A stretch of 64,000 nt of DNA, from the NCBI GenBank assembly GCA_019279435.1, contig JAAALK010000081.1, forward strand, positions 24,722,949 through 24,786,948. Reading direction: 5' to 3'. Below the pieces are notes generated by a model, which was not told the DNA's origin, made no database searches, and saw nothing but the letters and a program-made list of their open reading frames with translations. This document shows, one piece after another, positions 21,990 to 32,153 of the stretch (position 1 is its first letter; each line of letters opens with the position of its first letter). Made by a program: the position numbers and the translations under genes. The DNA is from Zizania palustris. Its lineage: Eukaryota; Streptophyta; Magnoliopsida; Poales; Poaceae.

Positions 21990-23393
21990 ATGCCTCGCGC
22001 CGGTCGTTCTCAAGGAAATGTTCGTCGCTCAAAATTTGTCGAGGACCGTGGCCAATCGTCCCGGCACTTTCAAGATGACAGTGATGAGGACTTTGCCTAT
22101 GAGGATGACAGCTCTGAGAATGAGGAGGAATTGGCTCCTCAGCCTCCGGCAGCTAGTGAAGATCCTTTTGCATCTTTGGAATTCAAAGTGGATGTCCAGA
22201 CTCAAGAGAATTTTGCTCGTCTGCGCCATCACAACCAATTTCTCAGACCAAGAGATACCTCAGATCAGCGGTTTCACACCAAGTTTCAGAAAGAGGTATA
22301 CAACATTGCTTATGAGAACCGTTCTTTGGCTCCTCATAAGTGGATTTCTTGGAGGGATCTAAGTAGAGAGGCTGCAACTCTCAAAAATATATTTGGAACT
22401 GTTGGTATTAACAAAATAGTCAGTCTGAAGCAAGATTTCAATTGGGATGTTATCCGTCAGTTTTATGCCACAGTGTTCATACCCGCCACTTGTGACTCTC
22501 TTACTTGGATGACTGGAGATATTTTCTGCATTGCTACAAAGCAAGAAATTCAGAGTGCTTGGGACATAAGGTTCTCTTCTGGCCTCAGATTGCATGATGA
22601 GTTTACTCATAACCCCTTGTCAGAAGAAGAGATGGCACAATTCTACATCCCTTCTGCAGCTCACAAAATTGGAGGGGTTACAGGAATGAAGACCCTGCAT
22701 AGTGTGGCACATCGCATCCTGCGGCACTCCATTTTACCTCGTCTGGGTAACAATGATGCAATTCGTGGTGTTGCTTGGACTCTTCTGGACGCAGTGATGA
22801 CTGGAAAGAGGTTTGATGTCATCCATTTGATGTTATATGAGATGGCACTCTCAAAGGGAAGCCTCACTCTTGGAGTCTACTATGCTCCGTTCATCATGAG
22901 ATTGATTTTGAGCAAAGTAGGGAATGTGAATGAGCGCCTTGATATTACTCACTCTCAGTATAGGCCTCGCTTCTCGGCTACTCCTTTGGCTCCAGCCGCC
23001 GATCCAGCTGATGTGGGTGCAGGTCAGCTCCATCCTCAGGACATTCCTAGCAGCTCTTTTGCTCCTCCACAAGACTCTGGATCTGGTGCTTTTGGTCATT
23101 CTCCTTATTTTGGTATGGATGCCACTCAGTTCTTTGATCCAGTGCTTCAACAAGTGACAGCTGGCTTTCTTCAGTTAAATGCAAGGATGGATCAAATGGC
23201 TTTAGGACAGGAAGCAATCACCTCCCATCTACTGAACCTTCAAGGTGGTCAAGAGCGTATCAACTCCAGGATTGACACTCTTTCTTCTCAAGTTGATCGG
23301 CTAGATTCATCTTCCTCAGCAAGATATCCTCTTCAGTACCAGCGCCGTCGTCGTCGCCTTGATGATTCTCAGCCTCCTCCTTCCCAAGATTAG
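21990..23393 (+). CDS. Copia-2 ORF3 (env-like position), unknown function, 467 residues
   Basis: A single intact frame between pol and the 3' LTR, on the same strand. The N-terminus is basic then strongly acidic (about residues 1-55). A central region (about 65-320) looks globular, with conserved-looking hydrophobic blocks such as AWTLLDAVMTGKRFDVIHLM near 265-284. The C-terminal part is Pro/Ser-rich, then heptad-like (about 385-445), then a basic RRRRRL patch. I see no signal peptide or clear membrane segment, so despite its position it does not look like a classical envelope protein. The central block loosely recalls the plant transposon protein domain found in other plant retroelement ORFs (inference). 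Its intactness beside broken integrase is notable. Confidence 0.85.
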   Translation: MPRAGRSQGNVRRSKFVEDRGQSSRHFQDDSDEDFAYEDDSSENEEELAPQPPAASEDPFASLEFKVDVQTQENFARLRHHNQFLRPRDTSDQRFHTKFQKEVYNIAYENRSLAPHKWISWRDLSREAATLKNIFGTVGINKIVSLKQDFNWDVIRQFYATVFIPATCDSLTWMTGDIFCIATKQEIQSAWDIRFSSGLRLHDEFTHNPLSEEEMAQFYIPSAAHKIGGVTGMKTLHSVAHRILRHSILPRLGNNDAIRGVAWTLLDAVMTGKRFDVIHLMLYEMALSKGSLTLGVYYAPFIMRLILSKVGNVNERLDITHSQYRPRFSATPLAPAADPADVGAGQLHPQDIPSSSFAPPQDSGSGAFGHSPYFGMDATQFFDPVLQQVTAGFLQLNARMDQMALGQEAITSHLLNLQGGQERINSRIDTLSSQVDRLDSSSSARYPLQYQRRRRRLDDSQPPPSQD

Positions 23394-23763
23394 TCTCTCT
23401 TTTTTTGGTTCTTGATGCCAAAAGGGGGAGAAGCAGTAGAGATAAGAAGTTTAAGGGAGAAGGAGAGTTTAGAAAGAAATAGTCTGCTCTATTTATATCT
23501 ATCTATCTATGGTTGGTTGTATGACGAACACTATTTGCTTTCCATGCCGTGATGAACTTAATCTGAACTATTTGCTTTTATTATGAAAAACTCTCTCATG
23601 TGCTTTGCTTCATTGGATTTGTGAATTGTGTTTGGAATTATAACTCATATCTTGCTCCACATATTTGCACCCTATCACTCTTTCAGGGGGAGCTTTCCGC
23701 TTAATTGTAGATACTTTTATTTAACATATTTCTTTATCTCTGAAATATTTGTCATCAATTACC
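23394..23763 (+). other. 3' non-coding region of copia-2 with extra polypurine tracts
   Basis: Contains AAAGGGGGAG (23421-23430) and CAGGGGGAG (about 23684-23692) ahead of the final tract. There is no coding sequence. Confidence 0.7.
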
Positions 23764-23776
23764 AAAAAGGGGGAGA
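23764..23776 (+). other. Polypurine tract of copia-2
   Basis: AAAAAGGGGGAGA directly before the 3' LTR, the plus-strand primer site for reverse transcription. Confidence 0.92.
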
Positions 23777-23777
23777 T

Positions 23778-25233
23778 TGAAGATCTAGGCCCCATGTGAG
23801 TTTTGGTAATTAATGATAAACATGCGTTTTGTGGACTAATATTTTTCTTGAGTGTGAAGGAAATGAGTAGGTCCTGCGCAAATGGAGCACACGATGGAAA
23901 ACCCGAAGATCTGGACGTTTAAAGGCTATGGCAAAAGGTTTGAAGGAATCTAGAAATTGATCGAGGTGTTTGGAGCGATCAATTAGGCTAGGTTTAAGTT
24001 TTGTTTTTGCCGTACTATAAAGAGGGGTTGCATCTTTGTTATGAGTTGATTTTCAAGTGCCAAATTGCATTGCATATAGTATCTTTTGATCATGTGTGAT
24101 TGTTGCAAAAGTTACTATTTTGGCAAATCCCCTTGAAAAACAAAATGCAGCTTTTGTTGGAGTTGTCTGACCCTAGCGGTCTGACCGACCATATGGGTCC
24201 GGTCAGACCGGCTGGTGTTCGGCGGTCCGACCGGCCAAGGGGTCGGTCCGACCGGGGTTGCGCAGGACTGCATTTTGATGGTGCAAAGAGCCGACGGAGA
24301 TCTTATCGGTCTAACCGAGCCGATGGCCGGTCAGACCGGGTAGGGTCGGTCCGACCGGACCAGCATGGCCGGTCATACCGAATGGACCTGTCACATCAGT
24401 AAACGACTAGTTTTCTACCCGTTGTAGTTGGGGTCGGTCAGACCGGCCCAAGATGGGCGGTCAGACCGATAGTGCGCAGAGAGCCACCTAACTCGTGTAA
24501 CGACTAGTTTTGGGGTGTGTGGCTATATAAACCCTTGCTACATCTCCTTTGCTAGACTTTTGGCATTCATTTGAGCATACTTGAGCACAAGAGAGTCTCT
24601 CCCACCATTGAGCACTAATTTGAGCACTAGTGAGGTTGAGAAGAAAAAAAGGGTGATCAAGTTATTGAGTTGATTGCATTGCATTGGCATTTTGGCACTT
24701 GATCCTCTTCTCCTAGCTTTGATTGCAGCTTGTTACTCTTGGAGATTTCCATCTCCTAGACGACTTGGAGAAGAAACCGGTGATCTCTCCTAGAAGGTTG
24801 TGGAGGAGACCCGGGAGGTTGTGAAGGTTGGAGCTCGCCTATCTGGAGTGGAGAAGAGCTACCACTAGTGATCGAGGCCCGAGAGTTGCACTTCTGGTTC
24901 CGGCTCATCTTCAAGCAAATTTCTCTTTGAGAAATCCGAGGCTTGGTGAAGAGAGCGGTCAAGTGAAACTCGCCTCAACGAGGACGTAGGAAATTGGCAA
25001 ATTTCCGAACCTCGGGATAAAATTCGGTTGTCTCTCGTCCCTTTTTATTTTGAGCAAGATAAATTGTGCAAGCTTACTTTTCTAGACTAATCTACTTGCC
25101 ATCTTAGGTTGCACTATTTGTTCTAGCTGTTTGCTACCATTGCCTTAGGTCCTTGCTTATTGTTTAAGCTAAAATTGAATTAGTTTTAAAAACCGCCTAT
25201 TCACCCCCCTCTAGTCGGTACATCGATCCTACA
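23778..25233 (+). repeat. 3' LTR of copia-2
   Basis: Same ends as the 5' LTR (TGAAGATC ... TCCTACA), 1456 bases. It retains about 302 bases (roughly 24590-24892) absent from the 5' LTR and has a TATATAAA at 24524-24531. The CGGTCNGACCG palindrome cluster (24175-24475) is conserved with minor changes. Confidence 0.95.
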
Positions 25234-25394
25234 CACTTGGCGAAGGGTTCACCGAGTGCCCAAAAAAAAGCACTCGACGAACCCTTTTTACTGATGACGC
25301 CTTCGCCGAGTGTTGTTTGCCGAGTGCAACACTCGGTGAAGCCTTCGCCGAGTGTTTTTGGCACTCGGCAAACCACATGTGTCCCGTAGTGCAA

Positions 25395-25789
25395 GTTTGG
25401 TTAGCTTGCTAGATGTAGCAAGTGTGGAGAGAAGAATAACAAGCCTCCTAAAATAACAAGTCAAGTAGCAAGTACAATAGAGATGTTTTTTGGACCATAC
25501 TTGCTATTTTAGGTGATAGCAAGTACAATGGTGATGCTCTTAGATAATAAAATGTTGGATACTGCTATACTAGATAATTAGCCGGTTTTAGCATCTGGGA
25601 TTTTTTTCTTTCCTTAAACTTAACACGACGACAAGCGGATCGAAATAATTATTGCTGAACCATTGATTTTATAAAAGAGAGGGACCAAGCAAACATGAGG
25701 CCCCCACTTTGGGCCAGGCCCATGTCTCTTCCTTAATTTTATAAAAGATCACTTGAGCGCCTATTTCGACGTGCCGAAAGATTATGGCA
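25395..25789. other. AT-rich spacer between CACTA c and the LINE
   Basis: No gene. The first 150 bases repeat TAGCAAGT/CTTGCTAT words and may be part of a MITE interrupted by CACTA c. ATTTTATAAAAGA occurs twice as a direct repeat (25672 and 25737). Confidence 0.35.
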
Positions 25790-25799
25790 TTCCTCATTC

Positions 25800-28700
25800 T
25801 AGATTTCTCAGGTTGCCAGCATCAGAATGGAGGAGATGATTTTCTTCGATTGCCCTAGCCTTAAGACTATGTGCTCTCAACATGATTTTATGGTGGTAGT
25901 GTGGGCTGGATCTAGGTCCTCTTTTCGGGAGGCGAGGCTAGACCACTCTACCATACTGGAATGAATCCTCCTAAAAAATCTACAACTTCCAATTTACTTT
26001 GCTTTTATCCGTTGTTAGGGTGTCCTCGTTTATCGATAGGAAGTAAGTGGGAATCAAGAAAAGCACTGATTTGATGAGGGTGACATGCCTACTGTGGGAC
26101 AACAACTTCCCCTGCCATGCTGAAAGGTGATTTGCGATCTTATCATCAATGAACTAGAGGTCTGTCGGGTGGAGGCGCTTGATCGTGAGAGGGATCCCAA
26201 GGTAGTTTAACAGGAAAACTGTTACTAAGACAAGAAGGTCATGCATGATGTCATCGAGGTTTAAACTATCACAACGAATTGGCACCACCTCGCACTTGAA
26301 GGTATTAGCAACTAGGCCCGTCGCCAGCATGACGTTATGCAAGATGGAGGACAACGTAGTAATGTCCTCCTTTGTAGGATAAGAGAAGATGGTAGCATTA
26401 TCCACACATAGGGAAGTTTGGATGGACGTGAGGTTACCACCGAGGATTGGTCTAAGCAGGCCCTAGCTTAAGCTTCTTGGAGAATCCTACGGAGGGGGTC
26501 AATTGCTAGAATGAAGAGGAAAGATGATAGAGGATCACCTTGGCGCAAACCACGATGATGCCATATTTTTCCCGAGAGAGCCATTTAGCAGAATTTTAGA
26601 GGAGACCAAGATGCTTGTAGTCCAGTCACATCATCTTTGGGGGAATCAAAGACAAGTGAGGAGTTCTATTAGTCCCAGCATACTGGGTCAAAGGACTTTG
26701 CAATTTCAAGCTTTAAGAGAAGAGATGGCACAACTAGCTTGTTGAGGCAACACTCAATGTTGCGGGCGTGCATGAAGTTATCGTGTATGCTTCGACCTTT
26801 GATAAAAGCGCTCTAGTCAATGGTGATCAAGGAGTTCATAATCTTTACAAGGTGACATGCTATGATCTTGGTGAGGATATTGGAGAAATTGTGGATCAGG
26901 CTAATTGGTCTAAAGTCAGCATGACTTTTGATGATTTCTTTTTGAAATAAGAACTATGTTCACCATATTTAGACATGCTTGGTTGTTAGATTGGATATTG
27001 AAGAATGCATGGGCGACATACATGACATTAATCTTAATTATATGCCAACAAACTCTATAGAAGGTGCCAGTGAAGCCATTTGGTCCTAAAGCCTTGTCAG
27101 ACAAGAAGGCATCAATGGCCTATTTAACCTCTAACTCAGTAAGGTCGGCATCAAGGTCTACGAGGGGAACCTGAGGAAGGTTAAGGTAATTCCAAGAGAT
27201 TGTTTTCTCTCTGACAGAATGCGAGCTCAAAATCCTATTGAAGTAGTTATCGACTATCAATTATTTTTCTTCATGCGAGGTGGCCCTAGAATCCTAGTTG
27301 GTATCTCTAATGTGCAACACTGTGTTTTTCCTTTTCCTTCAGTCGATGCATGCATGGAAAAATTTAATGTTGGCATCGCCTTATTTTAGCCAGGTAATCC
27401 TGGACGCCTGTTTTTTCTAGAATTTTTCAACCACCTCTAGGCCAAGCACCGTGCGTTTCAACTGAGCCCGAAGGAGATTTTCATCACTAGAGAGAGTTTT
27501 GTGCTCCATAGCATAGTCTAGATAGGGATAACCTCCTGTGCTATGTGAAATTGCAATTAGGCATTGAAGAAAAGGAACTTGCTCCAATAATGTTGCATAT
27601 GCTTTGCCATGGCTTTAAGATTTGTATGTAGGTTTGAATAGGGGTCAGACTAATTTGGAGAATCATCCTAAGTCACATTCAATTCACTTAGTCATGAAAG
27701 CATGACAGCATAGCCCAAAAGTTCTCAAAATCAATGTTTTAAATGTCCGTCTAAGGCCCTTAGCGGCAAGCTTCTAAAAAGCAATAAAGGCTATAGCCGG
27801 CTATAATTGCGAGCTAAATCATTTAGCAGTTTTAGAAAAAAAACATGACATACCTTCATTTGAACAATAATGATCATGCAAATATAATATCAACAACGTA
27901 GATAGAGTGTTCAATACTTAAACATAATCTAGTAGTTCAATAACAAATCATCATGCATACAAATTCAAAAACACTTGTAAAAGGCATTGAACCATTATCT
28001 AACAAACATTAAGTTGCAAAATAAAATTGATAAACCATGGAACATAAGCTCGATGCATTGGAATATGTTTTTAGCGGGCTAATAAATAAGGCTATTAGCA
28101 GCTAATTTCGTTAAGCGCTAAACAATGTTTCTCTTAGCCCTGGACCTCCCTGGAGGCTATAGCCGGCTAAATGGTCGCTATTAGCCATCTATTTAGAACA
28201 TTGCTCAAAATAGAAGATGTGGGGTCTCTTGGTGATGGGAGGGATGTTGGAGAGGAGCAAGGGCAGATTCGTTGTTGAGAATACTTTGTCAAACTTAACC
28301 AAGGTTGGGTTGTCACATTCATTGCTCTAGGTGAATCTTCTATTTTGCAGATGCAACTCTTTTAGGACGTAAGCATCTATAGTCGCTAGGAACTGTCTCA
28401 TGAGACTTCGATTAATGTTATTTTTGCTCTTATCGGAGGCCTTGTAGATCAAATTGAAACCCCCGAGGAGAAGCCACTTTGTGCCATTAGGGGGAAAGAG
28501 GCCAAGAATCTCATAGAGGAAAGATGTCTTAATTGTAGGTCGGCCCATATATCGTGGTAAGTAGAAAGCTTCGATCGCAATCGAGCAACGCGATCGAAGC
28601 AAATAGGCTAAAGGTGCCCAGGTGGAGCGCATTAGCAGAGATTTGTCTGCTCTCTCCCTAGTTTCATTTTCTAGAAGGAAGGCAAAATCATCAAAACGTT

Positions 28701-28875
28701 TTCTGGAGGGGGAGGTGACTAGGTCTTTGTGAACAACTTGGAGCTTCATTTCTTAGAGGCATGCAGTATCACACACGTAAGTTAATAGGACTTGAAGCAA
28801 TAAAACACGATGCATTAGGTTGTTTAGACCCCTAACATTCTAGCAAATTAGATTAAGATTTGCATGACCCATGAA
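25800..28875 (-). pseudogene. LINE ORF2: endonuclease and reverse transcriptase relic
   Basis: From 28875 leftward the frame begins with the plant L1 endonuclease start (NLNLIC, a stop where tryptophan is expected, then NVRGLNN). It continues with WLLLGGFNLIYKASDK (about 28480-28430), matching the LLGDFNLI block of AP-type endonucleases. Reverse transcriptase blocks are DKALGPNGFTGTFY near 27100, followed by IVLISKRN near 26950. A block near 26400-26160 holds DNATIFSYP (active-site region, with YADD not conserved) and NYLGIPLTIKRL. Numerous stops and frame changes show a long-dead copy. Confidence 0.78.
27732..28203. mobile_element. Non-autonomous hAT element with 8-bp target duplication
   Basis: Termini are inverted: CAATGTTTTAAAT at the left and, read inverted, CAATGTTCTAAAT at the right. 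CTCAAAAT flanks both sides (27724-27731 and 28204-28211), the 8-bp duplication typical of hAT elements. Subterminal TATAGCCGGCTA motifs are repeated. It is 472 bases long with no coding frame and is inserted in the LINE. Confidence 0.88.
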
Positions 28876-28995
28876 GAACAACAGACGACTAGCAAACTTT
28901 AGAAATTAACCCTATACATGATGAGGGTGCACATCACATACATAGGGGTACATAGAAAAATACCCGACAACATAGGGGGTAGATATTGTCCATCT

Positions 28996-29904
28996 TCAAG
29001 GTCGATGGTGGTTCAAACAAATGCTAGATTTGAGCGCTAGGTTTGCCAAGGCACAATCCGATCTAGTGGTCTGCTTCGAGTAAAGGTAGAAAAGGTCCAT
29101 GAGGGACTGAAAAGAAGTGCTTGCTAGTGGACCATTGAACAATTGAGCATAGTATTGCAGGGCACCATCTGAGAGCTTCTTTGAGTCGATGAGGACACCT
29201 ATACAACGAGCGAGGATGAGCTGAGCACGCTGGATCATTGGGACCGAGGATGCCTTGCTAGCCAGGCACGCGCTGCGCATGTGGAGCCTATATCATATGA
29301 GGGCTTTGGCGTAGATTTAGGTAGTGGCAGGAGTGCCGATTGTGGGGTGTTGATGAAGGCCACAACATCTGTTGGAAGAGGCCCACACACATCAGCTAGC
29401 TATGAACTAGTAGACCCTAGCATCTCCATACGGGGAGGCACATCTAGGACCATTGTTGGGCAGTCATGGCAATACAGGAGAGGACAAGGAGTCATAGAGC
29501 AATCTAGATACAGTAGGGGGTTGGTAGAATTCCTGTTGGTAGGGGTGAATGTCGTCTGAAGTTCTTTAGGGAGTGGCTGGAGGATGGCTTCAAAATTTGA
29601 ATTGAAGCCCTGGGCGTAGAGGATCGATTTGTAGCAACCACAACCTAGCATTCTGAGCAAGGATCTAGGGGCGTAGAGAGAAGTGGGGCTAGCTTGGGTG
29701 AACGCTCCAGTTGCAGATCTAAAAGAGCAATGTGGATTTCAGTGGGGGATTGGGTTTCATCGATCTCCTCCAATCCAACATCATCCTCGTTGCTACTCCA
29801 ATGAATACGGTCTTAGAAGCAGTCCGCATCAGCTTGGGAGGCACAACGGAGGGTGGCGGTGAAGGGGTACTAAGAGGAAGGAGGGTAGAAGAGTTGGTTG
29901 CCAT
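28996..29904 (-). pseudogene. LINE ORF1-like relic
   Basis: Reading leftward from an ATG at 29904 (MATNSSTLLPLSTPSP) a proline-rich start is seen. The block at 29280-28996 (ALQYYAQLFNGPLASTSFQSL) resembles the C-terminal tail of grass LINE ORF1 proteins (LARYxxLFxxPLAxxH type). The intervening sequence is in several frames. Assignment rests on position upstream of ORF2 and this tail. Confidence 0.5.
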
Positions 29905-30015
29905 GGTCGAGTGGCTGAGGGCAGGGTTGGGAGCTACGACTGCTCAACTTTGATTGATGCTTGTTTGATGCCTTAGTAGACTGACTATCGAAACAGAATT
30001 TTTGGAAAGATGTAA

Positions 30016-30357
30016 GTACTTGTTTGTTTCCTTTAGTCCAAAATTTAGTCCCATCACATCGAATGTTTATATACTATTATGAAATATTAAATATAGACTA
30101 TTTACAAAACCCATTCATAATCGGTGGATTATTCGCGAGACGAATCTAATGAGTCTAATTATACCATGATTTGACAATGTGATGCTACAGTAAATATTTG
30201 CTAATCATGAATTAATTAGGCTTAAAATTTGTCTTGTGAATAATTCTATGATTTTGTAATTATTTTTATAATCAGTTCAAGTTTAGTCCTTCAAATTAAT
30301 GTCTAAACATACGATGTGACACAGACTAAACTTTAGTCCATGGAACCAAACATCCCC
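30016..30357. mobile_element. PIF/Harbinger-like MITE
   Basis: About 50-base imperfect inverted ends: TTGTTTGTTTCC...TTTAGTCC at the left and the inverse of GGACTAAAG...GGAACCAAAC at the right. Both are flanked by TAA (30013-30015 and 30358-30360). The interior carries the TTCGCGAGACGAATCTA block familiar from an abundant grass MITE family. It is 342 bases with no coding capacity. Confidence 0.72.
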
Positions 30358-30367
30358 TAACATACCA

Positions 30368-31049
30368 TGTCGGCACCTAGGGATGGAATTCCCGAATACC
30401 TGGAGCGTACAACATACTAGTCCCATGATCAGTGGCTAGTACACGCATCCACGACCTTGTCATCACATCCATACAACATACACATACATAAATAGATAAC
30501 AAGGTTCATAACTAAACGATACATGAGTCTTACATCAGACATAGGGACGACCAATCAAATAAAAGAGTTCAAACGTAGCAGAAAGAGTAGAAAAAGCACA
30601 AAAGTTCCTCGGCATGCCTATCTACCAAAACCACACAGGCAACCGTCTAGGAACCACCCTAAAAAGAGCCATCATTGAAATCCCCAGGAATGGACGCGAA
30701 GTACTCGTCGCTAGGCATATCGCTCCCTGCATCAAAATCTAAAAGAGCATCCACATGAGGTGGGTCAATAAATAAACGTATTGACAAACACCTACCCATA
30801 CCTTGGGAAGACATAATTCTAAATGCAAGCTGATATCAAAGAGGGTTATATTTGTGGTTTATTTTCAGCATAAAGCAAAGTTCGATTCAGAATAGTAAAT
30901 AATAGCAAGTTGCAACAGAATTTATAAATCATCATGTAAATGATAGTAATAGCACATGTGACACCATACTTGCACCCTCCATGGCAGCAAGTAAACAATT
31001 CATTCTCAGCCACCCCGACCAAGAAAGATAAACACCATTTTCCACCATA
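30368..31049 (-). repeat. Fragment of an unrelated LTR (minus strand), probable gypsy type
   Basis: On the minus strand the segment ends GGTGCCGACA followed by TGGTAT, which looks like an LTR end joined to a tRNA-Met primer site. The MITE interrupts directly afterwards. The rest has the AT-rich character of an LTR and runs to the CACTA d insertion at 31050. No partner LTR is in the window. Confidence 0.4.
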
Positions 31050-31320
31050 CACTACTACAAACCGTCACTGTAGTGGCGTTGGGCAAAACCACTGTAGTGG
31101 CGGGCCATTAGATGCCCGCCACTACAGTTGCTGGTGCTGACGGCAGCACCAGCGCCCGCCACTATTGTTGGTAAAGTAGTGGCGGTCGGTGCTGACGTCA
31201 TCCCGGACCGCCACTATTGTACCAATAGCAGTGGCGGTCGCTGGTGCTGCCCGCTGCTGCTAATATGGCCGCCACTAAAGTATTGATGACATCACTTGCG
31301 ACCGCCACTACTATTCTAGC
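31050..31320. repeat. Terminal and subterminal repeats of CACTA d
   Basis: Eight or more copies of GTAGTGGCGG or its inverse, presumed binding sites for the element's own DNA-binding protein. Includes a perfect 15-base-pair stem with an 8-base loop at 31091-31128. Confidence 0.75.
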
Positions 31321-31327
31321 TATAAAT
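31321..31327 (+). promoter_or_regulatory. TATA box of CACTA d
   Basis: TATAAAT directly after the subterminal repeats and about 570 bases before the transposase ATG; the intervening sequence could include a leader intron ending TTTTAG at 31900. Confidence 0.5.
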
Positions 31328-31900
31328 GCGCAGCTTCTTCCTCCCCGAGCTCTACTGGAGTTCGCATTTAATTTTGTCCGTACAATGGCGACAAAAATCT
31401 AGATAAAGAGGGGGGAGGCTTTGTTTTCGTTTCTTTTGAAGGATTTCATTCTAGGAGGTAAATCCATGCCGAATCTCACATTTATTTTGTATTTAATCAT
31501 GTATACAATGAGTTATTAGCGTTTTTCTAATTTAGGGTTTGTGAATAGAAATTTTCAAATAATCTTCCATTTACAGTGTTACCTTCTCCCAAATGAACAA
31601 ATATGACCCTCCTCACAATTATTCATCACTTATATATTGATTTACGTCATTTTAATCTCTTTTTTAATTTGATTTATGATTATAGATCTAGAGTTATGTT
31701 GTTTGGAGAGAGAGAGAAACCAATATAGTTAATTTATTTAATAATTTTTTCTGCTTAATAAGTAGTTTTAATTAAAGCATTGAGGATTTTTAATTAATGT
31801 TGTTATGAACGATAATAAATCAATATATTTTCAATTTGTAAATTACTAAAATTAACAATAATGATTTTATTAATATTTTTTCAAATAATATATGTTTTAG

Positions 31901-32153
31901 ATGGAGCATAGGTCCTGGATGTACTCGTCCAACGACGGAGATGTGGTGGCATATTTTAACAGAGTAACTGAATTTACTGAAGCTGCCGCACAATATGCTT
32001 CCCGTTAGAGTGAAGAGGCAATATATTGTCCTTGTAAAGTTTGTAAAAACGAAGCGATGTATCCGTGTTCTGATCGTGAAACCATACGATTTCACTTGTT
32101 GAAAAATGGTTTTGTGAAGAACTATTATATATGGACGAAACACGGTGAGATGG
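31901..32153 (+). pseudogene. CACTA d transposase, N-terminal part (transposase-associated domain)
   Basis: From an ATG directly after TGTTTTAG the frame reads a transposase-associated domain: RSWMYSSNDGDVVAYFNRV, then zinc-binding CPCKVCKN and the IRFHLLKNGF block with YIWTKHGE. A TAG at 32006-32008 interrupts it. The coding sequence stops at the gypsy A insertion. The frame resumes exactly after one copy of the GATGG duplication at 61748, showing that gypsy A landed inside the exon. Confidence 0.83.

Larger units (their letters stand above)
15204..25233 (+). mobile_element. Copia-2: complete Sirevirus-type Ty1/copia retrotransposon
   Basis: Both LTRs are present (15204-16357 and 23778-25233) and the element is bounded by the 5-bp duplication CACTT (15199-15203 and 25234-25238). 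In order it holds a primer-binding site, gag, protease, integrase, reverse transcriptase, RNase H, a third long ORF, and a polypurine tract. The 10,030-bp length, the extra ORF downstream of pol and the YVDD-type reverse transcriptase fit the Sirevirus lineage. Hand comparison of the LTRs gives roughly 30 differences over about 1.15 kb, so the insertion is fairly recent, yet pol already carries three frameshifts and a nonsense codon. Confidence 0.96.
12993..25391. mobile_element. CACTA transposon c, split by copia-2
   Basis: The left end is CACTACCGGAAAC at 12993 and the right end, read inverted, is CACTACGGGACAC from 25391. Both are flanked by CAA (12990-12992 and 25392-25394), the 3-bp target duplication expected of CACTA elements. 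Inverted GCCGAGTG/CACTCGGC subterminal repeats cluster at 13010-13185, 14551-14615, 15118-15146 and 25240-25375. Without the nested copia element (15204-25233 plus one 5-bp target copy) it is about 2.36 kb. No transposase is visible, so it is non-autonomous. Confidence 0.92.
25790..29990 (-). mobile_element. Degenerate LINE (L1-type non-LTR retrotransposon)
   Basis: On the minus strand, an ORF1-like region (29904 to about 28996) precedes an ORF2 with endonuclease then reverse transcriptase blocks (28875 to about 25800), the order of plant L1 elements. Both are full of stops and shifts. The 3' end near 25740-25790 and the 5' end near 29990 are estimates; no poly(A) tail or target duplication was found. 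A hAT element is inserted at 27732-28203. Confidence 0.75.

Noticed and set aside
12810..25545. A MITE split by CACTA c (TTGCTAT/TAGCAAGT words on both sides)
   Set aside because: Shared words exist but I could not match inverted ends or a target duplication across the element.
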